A DNA stretch of 36,459 bases from Spirochaetales bacterium (lineage in GTDB: Bacteria > Spirochaetota > Spirochaetia > DSM-27196 > PWMO01): positions 1 through 36,459 of the forward strand of contig SKLB01000329.1 in assembly GCA_007123465.1 (NCBI GenBank), given 5' to 3'. Of this stretch, positions 7,443 to 15,432 are shown one piece after another; position 1 is the first letter of the stretch, and the number at the start of each line of letters is the position of its first letter. The notes beneath the pieces were generated by a model that saw nothing but the letters and a program-made list of their open reading frames with translations, had not been told where the DNA came from and did no database searches. Both the position numbers and the translations under genes were made by a program.

Positions 7443-8498
7443 CTACGCCAGTAATGCCGCCTGCCTCTTGTAGTGGTCTTCGAGCACGAGGCAGGCCATT
7501 GCTTCCACAACCGGTACGATCCGCGGGCATATGCACGCGTCGTGACGGCCTTCAGTACTGATCACCGTCTCTTCACCGCTTACGCTCACCGTGCGCTGTG
7601 GCTTGGCGATCGACGAGGTAGGTTTCACCGCCACACGGAATACAATCTCCTCACCGGTTGAGATGCCGCCGATAATACCGCCGGCGTTGTTGGTCAGGAA
7701 CCCCGCGCTTCCCATCTGGTCATTGTGCTGGCTGCCGGTCATGTCGGCGACCTTGAAACCGGCGCCGAATTCGATACCTTTCACCGACCCGACCGAAAGC
7801 ATTGCGTGGGCTATTTCGGCGTCCAGCTTATCGAAGACAGGCTCTCCCAGGCCGGCTTCGAGGCCGCTGATGCGGCATTCAACAACTCCGCCGACGCTGT
7901 CGTTGTCTTCCTTGAGACGCGTGATGTACTCAAGCATCTGCTGCGCCGCCAGCGGGTCGCAGGCGCGCAACGGGTTGTGCTCGATAACACTGGGATCAAA
8001 TTGCCGACACTCAATACCGCCTGCCTTGACGGTATACGCCAGTACCGATACACCGCGGCGCTGCAGCAGCTTGCGTGCCACCGCGCCGGCGGCAACACGC
8101 CCGGAGGTCTCGCGGCCCGAAGCGCGGCCGCTGCCGCGCCAGTCGCGGATGCCGTACTTGCGCAGGTAGGTGTAGTCTGCGTGACCGGGGCGGAAGAGGT
8201 CTTTTATGGCGTTGTAGGCCGACGGTTCGGCATCTGAATTGTACAGGATCAACATCATCGGGGTGCCGGTTGCCTTACCCTCAAAGATCCCCGACAGAAT
8301 GCTTACCGTGTCGGGCTCGCTTCGCGGCGTGGTTATGAAAGACTGTCCCGGTTTGCGGCGATCGAGCTGCAACTGGATTTCTTCGCTCGAGATCTCAAGG
8401 CCGGGCGTGACACCGTCAACTACCACCCCCACGGCACCTCCGTGCGACTCTCCGAAGGTGGTTATGCGGAAGGAGTGTCCAAAGCTGCTGCCTGGCAT
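7443..8498 (-). CDS. aroC: chorismate synthase
   Basis: This is a 351-residue chorismate synthase. It converts 5-enolpyruvylshikimate-3-phosphate to chorismate, using reduced FMN, at the last step of the shikimate pathway. Visible motifs are 'FGESHGGAVGVVVDG' at the N-terminus, 'GSGRASGRETSGRVAAGA' (chorismate synthase signature 2) and 'HNDQMGSAGFLTNNAGGIIGG', with a C-terminal 'GRHDACICPRIVPVVEAMA'. The start is the ATG at 8498 with GGAGAGG upstream; the track ORF to 8711 runs into the shikimate kinase gene. It follows that gene by four bases, so the two are co-translated. Confidence 0.97.
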   Translation of the reverse strand: MPGSSFGHSFRITTFGESHGGAVGVVVDGVTPGLEISSEEIQLQLDRRKPGQSFITTPRSEPDTVSILSGIFEGKATGTPMMLILYNSDAEPSAYNAIKDLFRPGHADYTYLRKYGIRDWRGSGRASGRETSGRVAAGAVARKLLQRRGVSVLAYTVKAGGIECRQFDPSVIEHNPLRACDPLAAQQMLEYITRLKEDNDSVGGVVECRISGLEAGLGEPVFDKLDAEIAHAMLSVGSVKGIEFGAGFKVADMTGSQHNDQMGSAGFLTNNAGGIIGGISTGEEIVFRVAVKPTSSIAKPQRTVSVSGEETVISTEGRHDACICPRIVPVVEAMACLVLEDHYKRQAALLA

Positions 8499-8502
8499 GG
8501 TG

Positions 8503-9057
8503 CTACCTCTCCAATGACTGAATGACGGCCGTAAGGCTCTCGGCCAGATTCTTGTTAGTGATATCCACAACACAATCGGCACGCTGCCGATAGAGCGCGT
8601 CGCGGCGCAGGAAAAGCTCATGGAACGACGCCTCCGGATCGGCGGAGTCCAGAAAAGGCGGTACGCCGCCTTGGATAATGCGCCGATAGAGGACCTGCTC
8701 CTGCTGCACAAGATACAGAAAAACGCCGCTTGCGTCCAAGCAGCTCATTGCGCGCTGGTTTTCAATGGTGCCGCCGCCGAGAGCTACAATCTGTACGCCT
8801 TTGTGTGGTACCGCATTGGCGCTGACTTCCCGTGCGGCCTCGGCTTCGATCTGTGCAAAGCCCTGCGGGCCCAGCGTGCGGTAGACTTCGCGTACGCTGG
8901 TAAGAAGCCCGCGCCGGCTGCGTGAGAAGCGCTGCAGGATGACGTCATCGAGATCAATGAACGTGCCACCCACGTGACGCGCCAGCATTGCACCGAGCGT
9001 ACTCTTGCCGCTGTGCTTGATACCCATAATATAGACCCTCGGTGCCTCGATGTTCAC
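8503..9057 (-). CDS. aroK: shikimate kinase-like protein with altered substrate-binding residues
   Basis: This 184-residue P-loop kinase precedes aroC and overlaps the upstream gene (GTGA; GTG start at 9057). Walker A is 'GIKHSGKST' (residues 12-20), the acidic pair is 'DLDD' (35-38), and 'LGGGTIEN' matches the Gly-rich loop of shikimate kinases. Two arginines that bind shikimate in characterised enzymes are not at their usual places. The 'FRxxE' helix reads 'GFAQIE' (Ala68), and the lid 'RPLL' reads 'VPPFL'. Position next to chorismate synthase still argues for the shikimate pathway. A divergent subfamily using other contacts is the most likely explanation; a different substrate is possible. 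Confidence 0.75.
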   Translation of the reverse strand: MNIEAPRVYIMGIKHSGKSTLGAMLARHVGGTFIDLDDVILQRFSRSRRGLLTSVREVYRTLGPQGFAQIEAEAAREVSANAVPHKGVQIVALGGGTIENQRAMSCLDASGVFLYLVQQEQVLYRRIIQGGVPPFLDSADPEASFHELFLRRDALYRQRADCVVDITNKNLAESLTAVIQSLER

Positions 9058-9776
9058 CGCTTGATTTCTCCTGTCGGTTGATCGCCGCTACTGGTGTGGT
9101 CAAGGAACAGCAACGTAATCTCAATCCGGCGTTTGATGAACAGAAATCCACCCTCGGCGTTAATCGATGCTCGACTGGTGTGCCAGCCGATCGAGTTGTG
9201 CGCAAAGTGCTGTTCGACCTGTAGCTCATGCACAAAACGCGGCAGCGGTCTGATGGTTGCCGTCAGTCGCAGCGGGGTGCCGTCCTGGGGGTCCAGCCAC
9301 GCGGTTCCGGTCACGCTGCGCTGATCGAGTTCAAGGGTGTAGTGGTACTTCGGTTCGGTTCCCGCGCGGGTAACGCTGATCGCGGGTTGCAGATCGGGAT
9401 CAAAGGGGCTGTTTTGCAGCACGGCCATGGCCGCAGCACGGCCCTCGTTGGAGGGATCGGCGGAATCTGGTGTTGCCGCGTCACTGGCCGAGGTGATCGC
9501 GTCGTTGGGCGGCAACTCGCGGCCGTCTTCGCGTAGCCAGACCAGACGCGATTGTGCTATTCCGCGAGCATCGGATGTCACCTGTATTTCGGTCTGCCTG
9601 CTGAAGCGGCGATTGCCGCGAGCGTCGTACTCCGCGCTGTTGGTCTGGATCCGCGTGGCGTAGACATTGCGGTTCTGAGCATAGAGTTCCACCGCAGCCT
9701 GCCACAGCGCATCGGCGGTCAGATCGGAAACAAATAGACAAGTAAGCAGTACCGAGGTAATCAGAAAGCGCTTCAC
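9054..9776 (-). CDS. exported protein of unknown function
   Basis: From a GTG at 9776 with GGAG nine bases upstream the protein has 240 residues and begins with a signal peptide (MKRFLITSVLLTCLFVSDLTADA). The mature part is rich in short beta-like stretches: 'YHYTLELDQRSVTGTAWLDPQDGTPLRLTATIRPLP' and 'GGFLFIKRRIEITLLF'. The 'W(L)D...G.PL.L' pattern recalls LolA/LppX-fold periplasmic carriers, but I cannot name a family. A middle acidic, Ala/Ser-rich linker (about residues 100-130) looks disordered. It is the first gene of a run with the shikimate kinase and aroC and starts 46 bases after the GGDEF-EAL regulator. The longer track start (9890) overlaps that regulator and is unlikely. Confidence 0.7.
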   Translation of the reverse strand: MKRFLITSVLLTCLFVSDLTADALWQAAVELYAQNRNVYATRIQTNSAEYDARGNRRFSRQTEIQVTSDARGIAQSRLVWLREDGRELPPNDAITSASDAATPDSADPSNEGRAAAMAVLQNSPFDPDLQPAISVTRAGTEPKYHYTLELDQRSVTGTAWLDPQDGTPLRLTATIRPLPRFVHELQVEQHFAHNSIGWHTSRASINAEGGFLFIKRRIEITLLFLDHTSSGDQPTGEIKR

Positions 9777-9822
9777 TGATGAATTCTCCGCCCAAAGCCG
9801 ATTCGGGTCACTGCGATCCGGG

Positions 9823-11910
9823 TTATTGCGCTGCAAACAATGCGATCTGTTCCAGCGGGGCCGGGCGGGCGATCTCGTAGCCTTGAACATAATCCACGCC
9901 GATCTCGGCCAGCTGCTGTCTGACCGAATTAGAGGTCACAAATTCGGCAATTGTCTTCATACCCATGACGTGCCCGATGTTGTTGATTGCCTCCACCATC
10001 GCGAGGCTTATGGGGTCGGTATCAACGTCGCGTACAAAGGAACCATCGATCTTGAGATAGTCTACCGGCAGGTTCTTCAGGTAGGCAAACGATGTAAACC
10101 CGTTGCCAAAGTCATCGAGGGCAAACGAGACACCAATCTTGCGCAGACGGTTCATGAAGCCGACCGCGCGCGAAAGACTCTCGATGGCGGTGGTCTCGGT
10201 AACCTCAAAGCAGAACAGAGCGGGATCGACATCGGCGTCGCGGAATGCTCGCGTCACAAAATCCAGAAACGCTTCGTCTTTGACCGACGCGCCCGATATG
10301 TTGATGGCCAGCAGTGCCGAGTCGTGTTGCAGCGGCAGCGGACCCGCGGAGCGCAGATGGCGCAGCACGGAGTTGATCACCCAACGGTCAACAGACGGCA
10401 TCAGGTTGTAGCGCTCGGCAGCCGGTATGAAATCACCCGGGCTCACCATCGAGCCGTCGTCATCGATCAGGCGGATCAGGATCTCCTGTTTCAGTCCCAG
10501 GTTGCTCGCCAGCGGATGGATCGGCTGGGCGTAGAGCACAAAGCGGTCTTCTTCCAGTGCGCGGGTCAGACGGCTGATCCACTGCATTTCGCCGCGGCGC
10601 TTGAGAAACGTGTAATCGGCGGTTTCGTAGACCTTGACTGCGTTGCCGCCCTCTTCTTTGGCCAGGTAGCAGGCGTCGTCAGCGGCAGCAAGTACGGTAT
10701 AGATATCACTGTTGTGCGATGAAACCGGCACAACACCGATACTGGCGGTGATCTGGAACGTATTGTGCTGCCAGATGAACTTACGGTTGAGCACCTCACG
10801 CAGCTGGTAGGCAATCTGTTGTGCCTGTTGCAGGTCGGTGTCAACCAGCACCACTCCGTACTCATCACCGCCGAGGCGCCCTATGTAGTGGTCGCGGTGC
10901 ACGTTCTCCAGCAGAGCCCCCCCAATCTGGCGCAAAAGCTCGTCCCCGGCCAGGTGCCCACAGACGTCGTTGACCACCTTGAACTGATCCAGGTCAACGT
11001 AAATGAACACGTGATGGCGACCATCGTCGCGGCTGGTGCGGATTGTCTCTTCCAGGTGAGCAAAAAACTCGTCGCGATTGATAAGGCCGGTCAGAATATC
11101 GTGGCTCGCCTGATAGACAATGATGTCGGACATCTTCTTCAGATCGGTGACATCACGGAAAGCTATCGTACGGCCGTCAAAGTGATGCCGCGGGTGATTT
11201 CCGGGGCCGCGGATTGACGCGATAGTGCCGTCTACCTGGATACGCGCGCCCTGCTTGTTGTGCAGGTAGGCATCATCAAGGAAGACGGCGTTGTCGCTGT
11301 CATGGCTGCCGGTCGAAGAGGGCAGCTGAATCCGCAGTCCCGAATGCAGGTCAAAAATTTGAAAGATGTCGGCCAGCGCCAGGCCCTTGGCGTCCTTCTC
11401 GGTCCAGCCGGTGAGGCTTTCAGCAACTGGATTCATGAACTGGATGGTATCTTCACTGTCGCTGGCGATGATGGCGTCGGCAACGCTATTCAGGATCGAG
11501 GAGAGCCAACGCTCGTGGCGCCGAACTTCCATGTGCAGACGGCTCTTGTGCAGCGCCATGTCGATTGTGGTGTAGAGCTCGCGCTCCTTAAACGGCTTGA
11601 GCAAATAACCGAAGGGCTCAGCGGCTTTGGCGCGTTCGAGGGTGCGTTCATCGGCGTAGGCGGTCAGGAAAATCACCGGTATCCCCGACGAGTCGCGAAT
11701 AGTCTGGGCTGCGTCTATGCCATCCCCGTCTCCGGACAGCATGATATCCATCAGGATGATGTCGGGGTGCAATTCACCGGCGCGCTCGATGGCTTCAGCC
11801 GCGGTCAACGCAATAGCCGCCACGCGATAGCCGTAGTTCTCGAGCCGTCGCTGCAGGTCGATGGCGATTATGCGCTCATCCTCGACAATCAGTATCCGTT
11901 CGCCGCTCAT
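9823..11910 (-). CDS. response regulator with PAS, GGDEF and EAL domains (c-di-GMP turnover)
   Basis: This 695-residue protein has four domains. A receiver domain (1-120) has 'IVEDE', the phospho-acceptor Asp55 in 'ILMDIML' and 'LLKPFK'. A PAS domain (about 130-270) has 'ILNSVADAIIASDSEDTI'. A GGDEF domain (about 285-440) has the active site 'RLGGDEYGVV', preceded by 'HDILTGLINRDEF'. An EAL domain (about 450-695) reads 'QEILIRL' in place of EALLR. It keeps 'FEVTET', 'LDDFGNGFTSFAYLKNLP', 'LKIDGSFV' and 'VQGYEIARP', so most catalytic ligands are present. The predicted roles are diguanylate cyclase and/or phosphodiesterase controlled by phosphorylation. The cognate kinase is not adjacent. The start ATG at 11910 has GGTGGGAGA immediately upstream. 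Confidence 0.92.
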   Translation of the reverse strand: MSGERILIVEDERIIAIDLQRRLENYGYRVAAIALTAAEAIERAGELHPDIILMDIMLSGDGDGIDAAQTIRDSSGIPVIFLTAYADERTLERAKAAEPFGYLLKPFKERELYTTIDMALHKSRLHMEVRRHERWLSSILNSVADAIIASDSEDTIQFMNPVAESLTGWTEKDAKGLALADIFQIFDLHSGLRIQLPSSTGSHDSDNAVFLDDAYLHNKQGARIQVDGTIASIRGPGNHPRHHFDGRTIAFRDVTDLKKMSDIIVYQASHDILTGLINRDEFFAHLEETIRTSRDDGRHHVFIYVDLDQFKVVNDVCGHLAGDELLRQIGGALLENVHRDHYIGRLGGDEYGVVLVDTDLQQAQQIAYQLREVLNRKFIWQHNTFQITASIGVVPVSSHNSDIYTVLAAADDACYLAKEEGGNAVKVYETADYTFLKRRGEMQWISRLTRALEEDRFVLYAQPIHPLASNLGLKQEILIRLIDDDGSMVSPGDFIPAAERYNLMPSVDRWVINSVLRHLRSAGPLPLQHDSALLAINISGASVKDEAFLDFVTRAFRDADVDPALFCFEVTETTAIESLSRAVGFMNRLRKIGVSFALDDFGNGFTSFAYLKNLPVDYLKIDGSFVRDVDTDPISLAMVEAINNIGHVMGMKTIAEFVTSNSVRQQLAEIGVDYVQGYEIARPAPLEQIALFAAQ

Positions 11911-11979
11911 TCTCCCACCGAAAGACTGGATCGTATGTAAGATACCGAGAGACTAACGTTTCAATAGGAGAAAGTAAAG

Positions 11980-12444
11980 CTACAGTTTGAGAACTCTCTT
12001 CAATTGTAGCGGCTCGATGCGAAACGGTGCTCCCTTACCCTGCATGAAGTGGTACTTCTCGAACAGGTGCAGGCCGAGCTCGGAGTAGAGAATCTTCTCG
12101 CCGCTGGGCTCTGCGCCGGAAGTCAGCTGCACCTCGGCGTTGACTTTGCGGAATATCCCGTCTTCGAACGGGGACGGCAGAAAGCCGCGCGCCTCGCTGA
12201 CACGTACAATCCACTGGTTGTCCACGGTGACAGGTTCCTCCAACCCCTTGCGGCCCTCGGCCATCAGGTGCCGCATGCGCGCTGCCGCCTGTTCAAAACC
12301 AACACCAATGGCCTCCATTTCGGCTTCATCGTCGGCAATGATGTCAACGATCGGGCGCGTATCGTCGCCGAGGAACCCGTCCGCGGTGATCTCGCCGGGC
12401 TGCATATTGGCCTGCGCTTTGGTGAATTCCGGGGACATCTTCAT
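11980..12444 (-). CDS. uncharacterised soluble protein at the end of the nqr operon
   Basis: From the ATG at 12444 (MKMSPEFTKAQANMQPG) the protein is 154 residues. GAGGTG lies five bases upstream and the nqrF stop only 13 bases away. It is hydrophilic with no signal peptide, membrane helix or cysteine. An acidic N-terminal part ('VDIIADDEAEMEAIGVGFEQAAARMRHLM') is followed by a compact C-terminal half with 'ILYSELGLHLFEKYHFMQGKG' and a basic end. I do not recognise a family. Tight linkage to nqrF suggests a role linked to the Na+-NQR complex, for example assembly, regulation or a peripheral subunit, but no residue shows it. The longer track start overlaps nqrF and is rejected. Confidence 0.75.
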   Translation of the reverse strand: MKMSPEFTKAQANMQPGEITADGFLGDDTRPIVDIIADDEAEMEAIGVGFEQAAARMRHLMAEGRKGLEEPVTVDNQWIVRVSEARGFLPSPFEDGIFRKVNAEVQLTSGAEPSGEKILYSELGLHLFEKYHFMQGKGAPFRIEPLQLKRVLKL

Positions 12445-12457
12445 AACGGCACCTCGT

Positions 12458-13582
12458 TTAGGCAAACTTGTCGAAATAGATCTTATCGTCACTCATATCG
12501 TTTGAGCGCATTACATCCATACACGCATCCAACATACCCGGACTGCCGCACAGGTAGCCCTCTTTTGGTGCGTCGGCGGAAATCTTGCTCTTGAGGTACT
12601 TGTCCAGCACATCGGTGATCAGACCAGTTTCTCCTTGCCAATCGTCCTCGGGTTGGGGCTCGGAAAGTGCTGCTACAAAGTGAAAGCGTTCGTGTTCGTC
12701 CTGAAATTTCTGCATTTCTTCCAGGTAGAACAGGTCCTTCTTGGTACGCGCGCCAAAGAAATACCAGATATCACGCTCTTCCATCTTGTCCTTCTCGACA
12801 AAGTCGTAGAAGATCGACTTGAACGGCGCCATGCCCGATCCGCCGGCCACACAGATCATTGTAGCATCGGTGTCGCGAACGTAGAACTCGCCGAACGGCG
12901 CGATGATCTTCATCTTCTCGCCCTCTTTGAGGTGCTCGTGGACGTAGGTGGTAACGATGCCGCCGGGTACCAGACGGACCAGAAATTCAACATGGTTGTT
13001 GTCACTGGGTTTGGATGACATGGAGTAGGCGCGCTGCGTGCGTTCTTTGACCTTGGCGTACGGCGGAGTCTCAATCTGGCCGTACTGGCCGGCACGGAAG
13101 TCCACCGTCTGTCCCTCATCGAGCTTGAAGTAAACTTCCTTGATATCATGGGTGACATCGCGGATTCTCTCGACGGTTCCGGTGTACTGCTTGATCTTGA
13201 ACAGGTATTCGGGGATCTGGATATCAACGTCGCCCTTGATCTTCACCTGGCACGAGAGGCGTACGTTGTCATCAATCTGTTCTCTGGTGAGGTAGGGAAT
13301 TTCGGTCGGCAGATGCGGACCAATGTCGGACTCTACCTTGACCTTGCATTCACCGCAGCTGCCGCGGCCGCCGCACGCCGAGGGAATGAAGATCTGGTTC
13401 TCCGCCAGGGTTACCAGCATGTTGGCGCCGCCGGTAACGTCCAGTTTCTTGGAGCCGTCATTGACGTTGATCACGGCTTCGCCGTAGTTGTTGACAATCT
13501 TGTCGGTGACCGAGACCAGCGCGGCGAACGCTGCACTGAGGCTTGCAATTGCCATTGGGGCGATCAGAAACGCTAAGTCCAA
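12458..13582 (-). CDS. nqrF: Na+-translocating NADH:quinone reductase subunit F
   Basis: This 374-residue NqrF starts at TTG 13582 with AAGGAG seven bases upstream. An N-terminal membrane helix anchors it. A ferredoxin-like [2Fe-2S] domain follows, with 'SACGGRGSCGECKV' and a fourth Cys in 'VRLSCQV'. The FAD-binding motif is 'RAYSMSS', and the NAD-binding region contains 'CVAGGSGMAPFKSI' and 'GYLCGSPGMLDACMDVM'. The C-terminus ends 'YFDKFA', with the aromatic residue that stacks on FAD in this family. NqrF accepts hydride from NADH and starts the electron path that drives Na+ export. The N-terminus is shorter than in Vibrio (about 407 residues). Confidence 0.96.
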   Translation of the reverse strand: MDLAFLIAPMAIASLSAAFAALVSVTDKIVNNYGEAVINVNDGSKKLDVTGGANMLVTLAENQIFIPSACGGRGSCGECKVKVESDIGPHLPTEIPYLTREQIDDNVRLSCQVKIKGDVDIQIPEYLFKIKQYTGTVERIRDVTHDIKEVYFKLDEGQTVDFRAGQYGQIETPPYAKVKERTQRAYSMSSKPSDNNHVEFLVRLVPGGIVTTYVHEHLKEGEKMKIIAPFGEFYVRDTDATMICVAGGSGMAPFKSIFYDFVEKDKMEERDIWYFFGARTKKDLFYLEEMQKFQDEHERFHFVAALSEPQPEDDWQGETGLITDVLDKYLKSKISADAPKEGYLCGSPGMLDACMDVMRSNDMSDDKIYFDKFA

Positions 13583-13609
13583 TGTATTACTCCTTTCCTG
13601 TACGTCTGC

Positions 13610-14203
13610 TTATTGGACCTGAAGCAGGCCGGTGAAGCCGATAAACGCCATTGCCATAAACCCGATGGTGATAAAGGTCAGCCCGGCGCCCTGCAGACCG
13701 GCGGACACCTTGGACTTCTCGGTCTTCTTGCGGATAGCCGCCAGAGCCATGATCGCCAGCCACCACCCGAGCCCGGAACCCAAGCCGAAGACGGCAGACT
13801 GCAGGAAGCTGTACTGCCGGATCTCCATGAACAGTGAAACACCGAGAATGGCGCAGTTGACGGTGATCAACGGCAGGAAGATTCCCAGGTTCAGATAGAG
13901 GGTCTGCGAAACGCGGTCGATGATCATCTCCAGCATCTGCACCACCGAGGCGATCACGATGATAAAAATGATGAATCGCAGATAGACCAGATCCAGTGGA
14001 ATCAGAACGTAGTTCAGTACAACCCAGTTGATCGACGCCGTGAAGGTGAGTACCACCACCACTGCCATGCCGAGTCCGTTGGAAGAATTGATATCTTTGG
14101 AAATCGCAATAAAGGAACACATCCCCAGAAAGTTAGCCAGCAGGATGTTACTGGTGAAGATCGACGCAAAAAAGAGCGAAAACATCGGGATATCGGGTGC
14201 CAT
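13610..14203 (-). CDS. nqrE: Na+-NQR subunit E
   Basis: This 197-residue membrane protein of the NqrE/RnfA family has six helices. 'NILLANFLGMCSFIAIS' and 'PLITVNCAILGVSLF' contain the two half-helix cysteines that, with NqrD, ligate the intramembrane iron in characterised complexes. AAGGAGAG lies just before the ATG, and the nqrD stop is four bases upstream. It is assigned to NqrE rather than RnfA because the operon encodes NqrF and flavinylated NqrB/C rather than Rnf proteins. Confidence 0.95.
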   Translation of the reverse strand: MAPDIPMFSLFFASIFTSNILLANFLGMCSFIAISKDINSSNGLGMAVVVVLTFTASINWVVLNYVLIPLDLVYLRFIIFIIVIASVVQMLEMIIDRVSQTLYLNLGIFLPLITVNCAILGVSLFMEIRQYSFLQSAVFGLGSGLGWWLAIMALAAIRKKTEKSKVSAGLQGAGLTFITIGFMAMAFIGFTGLLQVQ

Positions 14204-14206
14204 ATC

Positions 14207-14836
14207 TTACTCTCCTTCCAGGACGGGCTCGCCTTGACGATGCATCAGGTACTTGCCGCCCCAGGTGATGACACCGATCAGGAAGAACGCGCTCGGGGGC
14301 ATCACCATGATGATCCAGGGCTCAAATCCTGCCGGCAGGACCTGGAAGCCGAACAGCGCGCCAAAGCCGAGCAGTTCGCGTACGAGCGCGATTGACAGCA
14401 GCACTCCCATGTATCCCATGCCCGAAGTGATACCGTCCCACAGTGACAGCAGCGGCGGATTACTCTGGGCAAACGCCTCGGCGCGGCCCATGATGATGCA
14501 GTTGGTGATGATCAGTCCAACGTAGGGACCGAGGTTGCGGCTGATCTCGGGCAGATAGGCGCGCAACACGATGTCAACAATAATCACGTAGAACGCGATG
14601 ATCAGAGTTTGCACCACCATGCGCACCTTACGCGGGATCAGGCTCTTGATTATGGCAACGGTGAGATTGGACATCCCGGTTACAAAAACAACCCCGAGCG
14701 TCATGATCATGGTGTTGGAGAGCAGATTGGTGACTGCAAGCGCCGAGCAGATACCGAGAATCTGCATGAAGATCGGATTTGCGGTCCACATGTTCTGCTT
14801 GAGAATCTGTCCGGGTTGTTTTGCGCTATCGCTCAT
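14207..14836 (-). CDS. nqrD: Na+-NQR subunit D
   Basis: This 209-residue membrane protein of the NqrD/RnfE family carries 'ANPIFMQILGICSALAVTN' and 'VGLIITNCIIMGRAEAFA', again with one cysteine in each half-helix for the iron site shared with NqrE. Six helices are predicted. The ATG at 14836 overlaps the nqrC stop (ATGA) and has GAGGTGAGG upstream. Length is normal. Confidence 0.95.
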   Translation of the reverse strand: MSDSAKQPGQILKQNMWTANPIFMQILGICSALAVTNLLSNTMIMTLGVVFVTGMSNLTVAIIKSLIPRKVRMVVQTLIIAFYVIIVDIVLRAYLPEISRNLGPYVGLIITNCIIMGRAEAFAQSNPPLLSLWDGITSGMGYMGVLLSIALVRELLGFGALFGFQVLPAGFEPWIIMVMPPSAFFLIGVITWGGKYLMHRQGEPVLEGE

Positions 14837-15432
14837 GCCTCACCTCTCAGCGCGTCTCGCAGACGTTCAAACTCACGGTTCAGAATTGTCTCTATGGCAT
14901 TGGATGTACCGGTTGCCCCGGTAATTGCGTTGATGCGGCCGTCGACCCCTTCGGTGTCTCCCTCACGGATGACATCGATCTTTCCGTCGTCAAGCGGTTT
15001 GTCACGGAACTGCCGCTTGAACTCCGGCTCATCCACGCGGCCTCCCAGTCCCGGAGTTTCGTTGTGATCGATGATTTCCAGTGCGACGGTACGGCTTACG
15101 TCCTCGTTTACGCCTACCACGCCGTTGATGGTGCCCCATAAACCGCTGCCGGCAAAAATTCTGGCGTAGAGCACCTCGTCGTCTCGGTCTATGCGGTAGA
15201 GCGTCATGCCGTTGCGCTCAACGGTTTCGATGTCATCGAACAGTTGCAGCACTTCCTGGTCGTCCTGGTAGTCAATGGCCAGCGCACTCAGTACCGACCG
15301 TTGCAGGCGCAACTGCTGGTTAAGCTGTACCTGTTCGCGGGTAGCCTGATGGGTCAGCGAGAGCAGGAAGACAAACGCAAAACAGACGATGAAAGAAAAA
15401 ACAACGGTATAGGGCAGACTCTGTTTGTTCAC
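14833..15432 (-). CDS. nqrC: Na+-NQR subunit C (covalent FMN)
   Basis: This 199-residue protein has one N-terminal helix (about 8-28) and a periplasmic/extracytoplasmic FMN-binding domain. 'ITGATGTSNAIE' matches the S/T-G-A-T-x-T-S flavinylation motif, whose Thr carries FMN through a phosphoester bond made by ApbE. 'GLWGTINGVVGV' and 'DHNETPGLGGRV' are conserved NqrC/RnfG segments. The start is GTG at 15432, overlapping the nqrB stop, with a G-rich ribosome binding site. It is shorter than Vibrio NqrC (about 257 residues). No apbE gene is visible here. Confidence 0.93.
   Translation of the reverse strand: MNKQSLPYTVVFSFIVCFAFVFLLSLTHQATREQVQLNQQLRLQRSVLSALAIDYQDDQEVLQLFDDIETVERNGMTLYRIDRDDEVLYARIFAGSGLWGTINGVVGVNEDVSRTVALEIIDHNETPGLGGRVDEPEFKRQFRDKPLDDGKIDVIREGDTEGVDGRINAITGATGTSNAIETILNREFERLRDALRGEA

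Noticed and set aside
13587-14120. 177-residue minus-strand ORF in another frame of nqrE
   Set aside because: Out-of-frame shadow; the nqrE frame has the conserved helices and cysteines.
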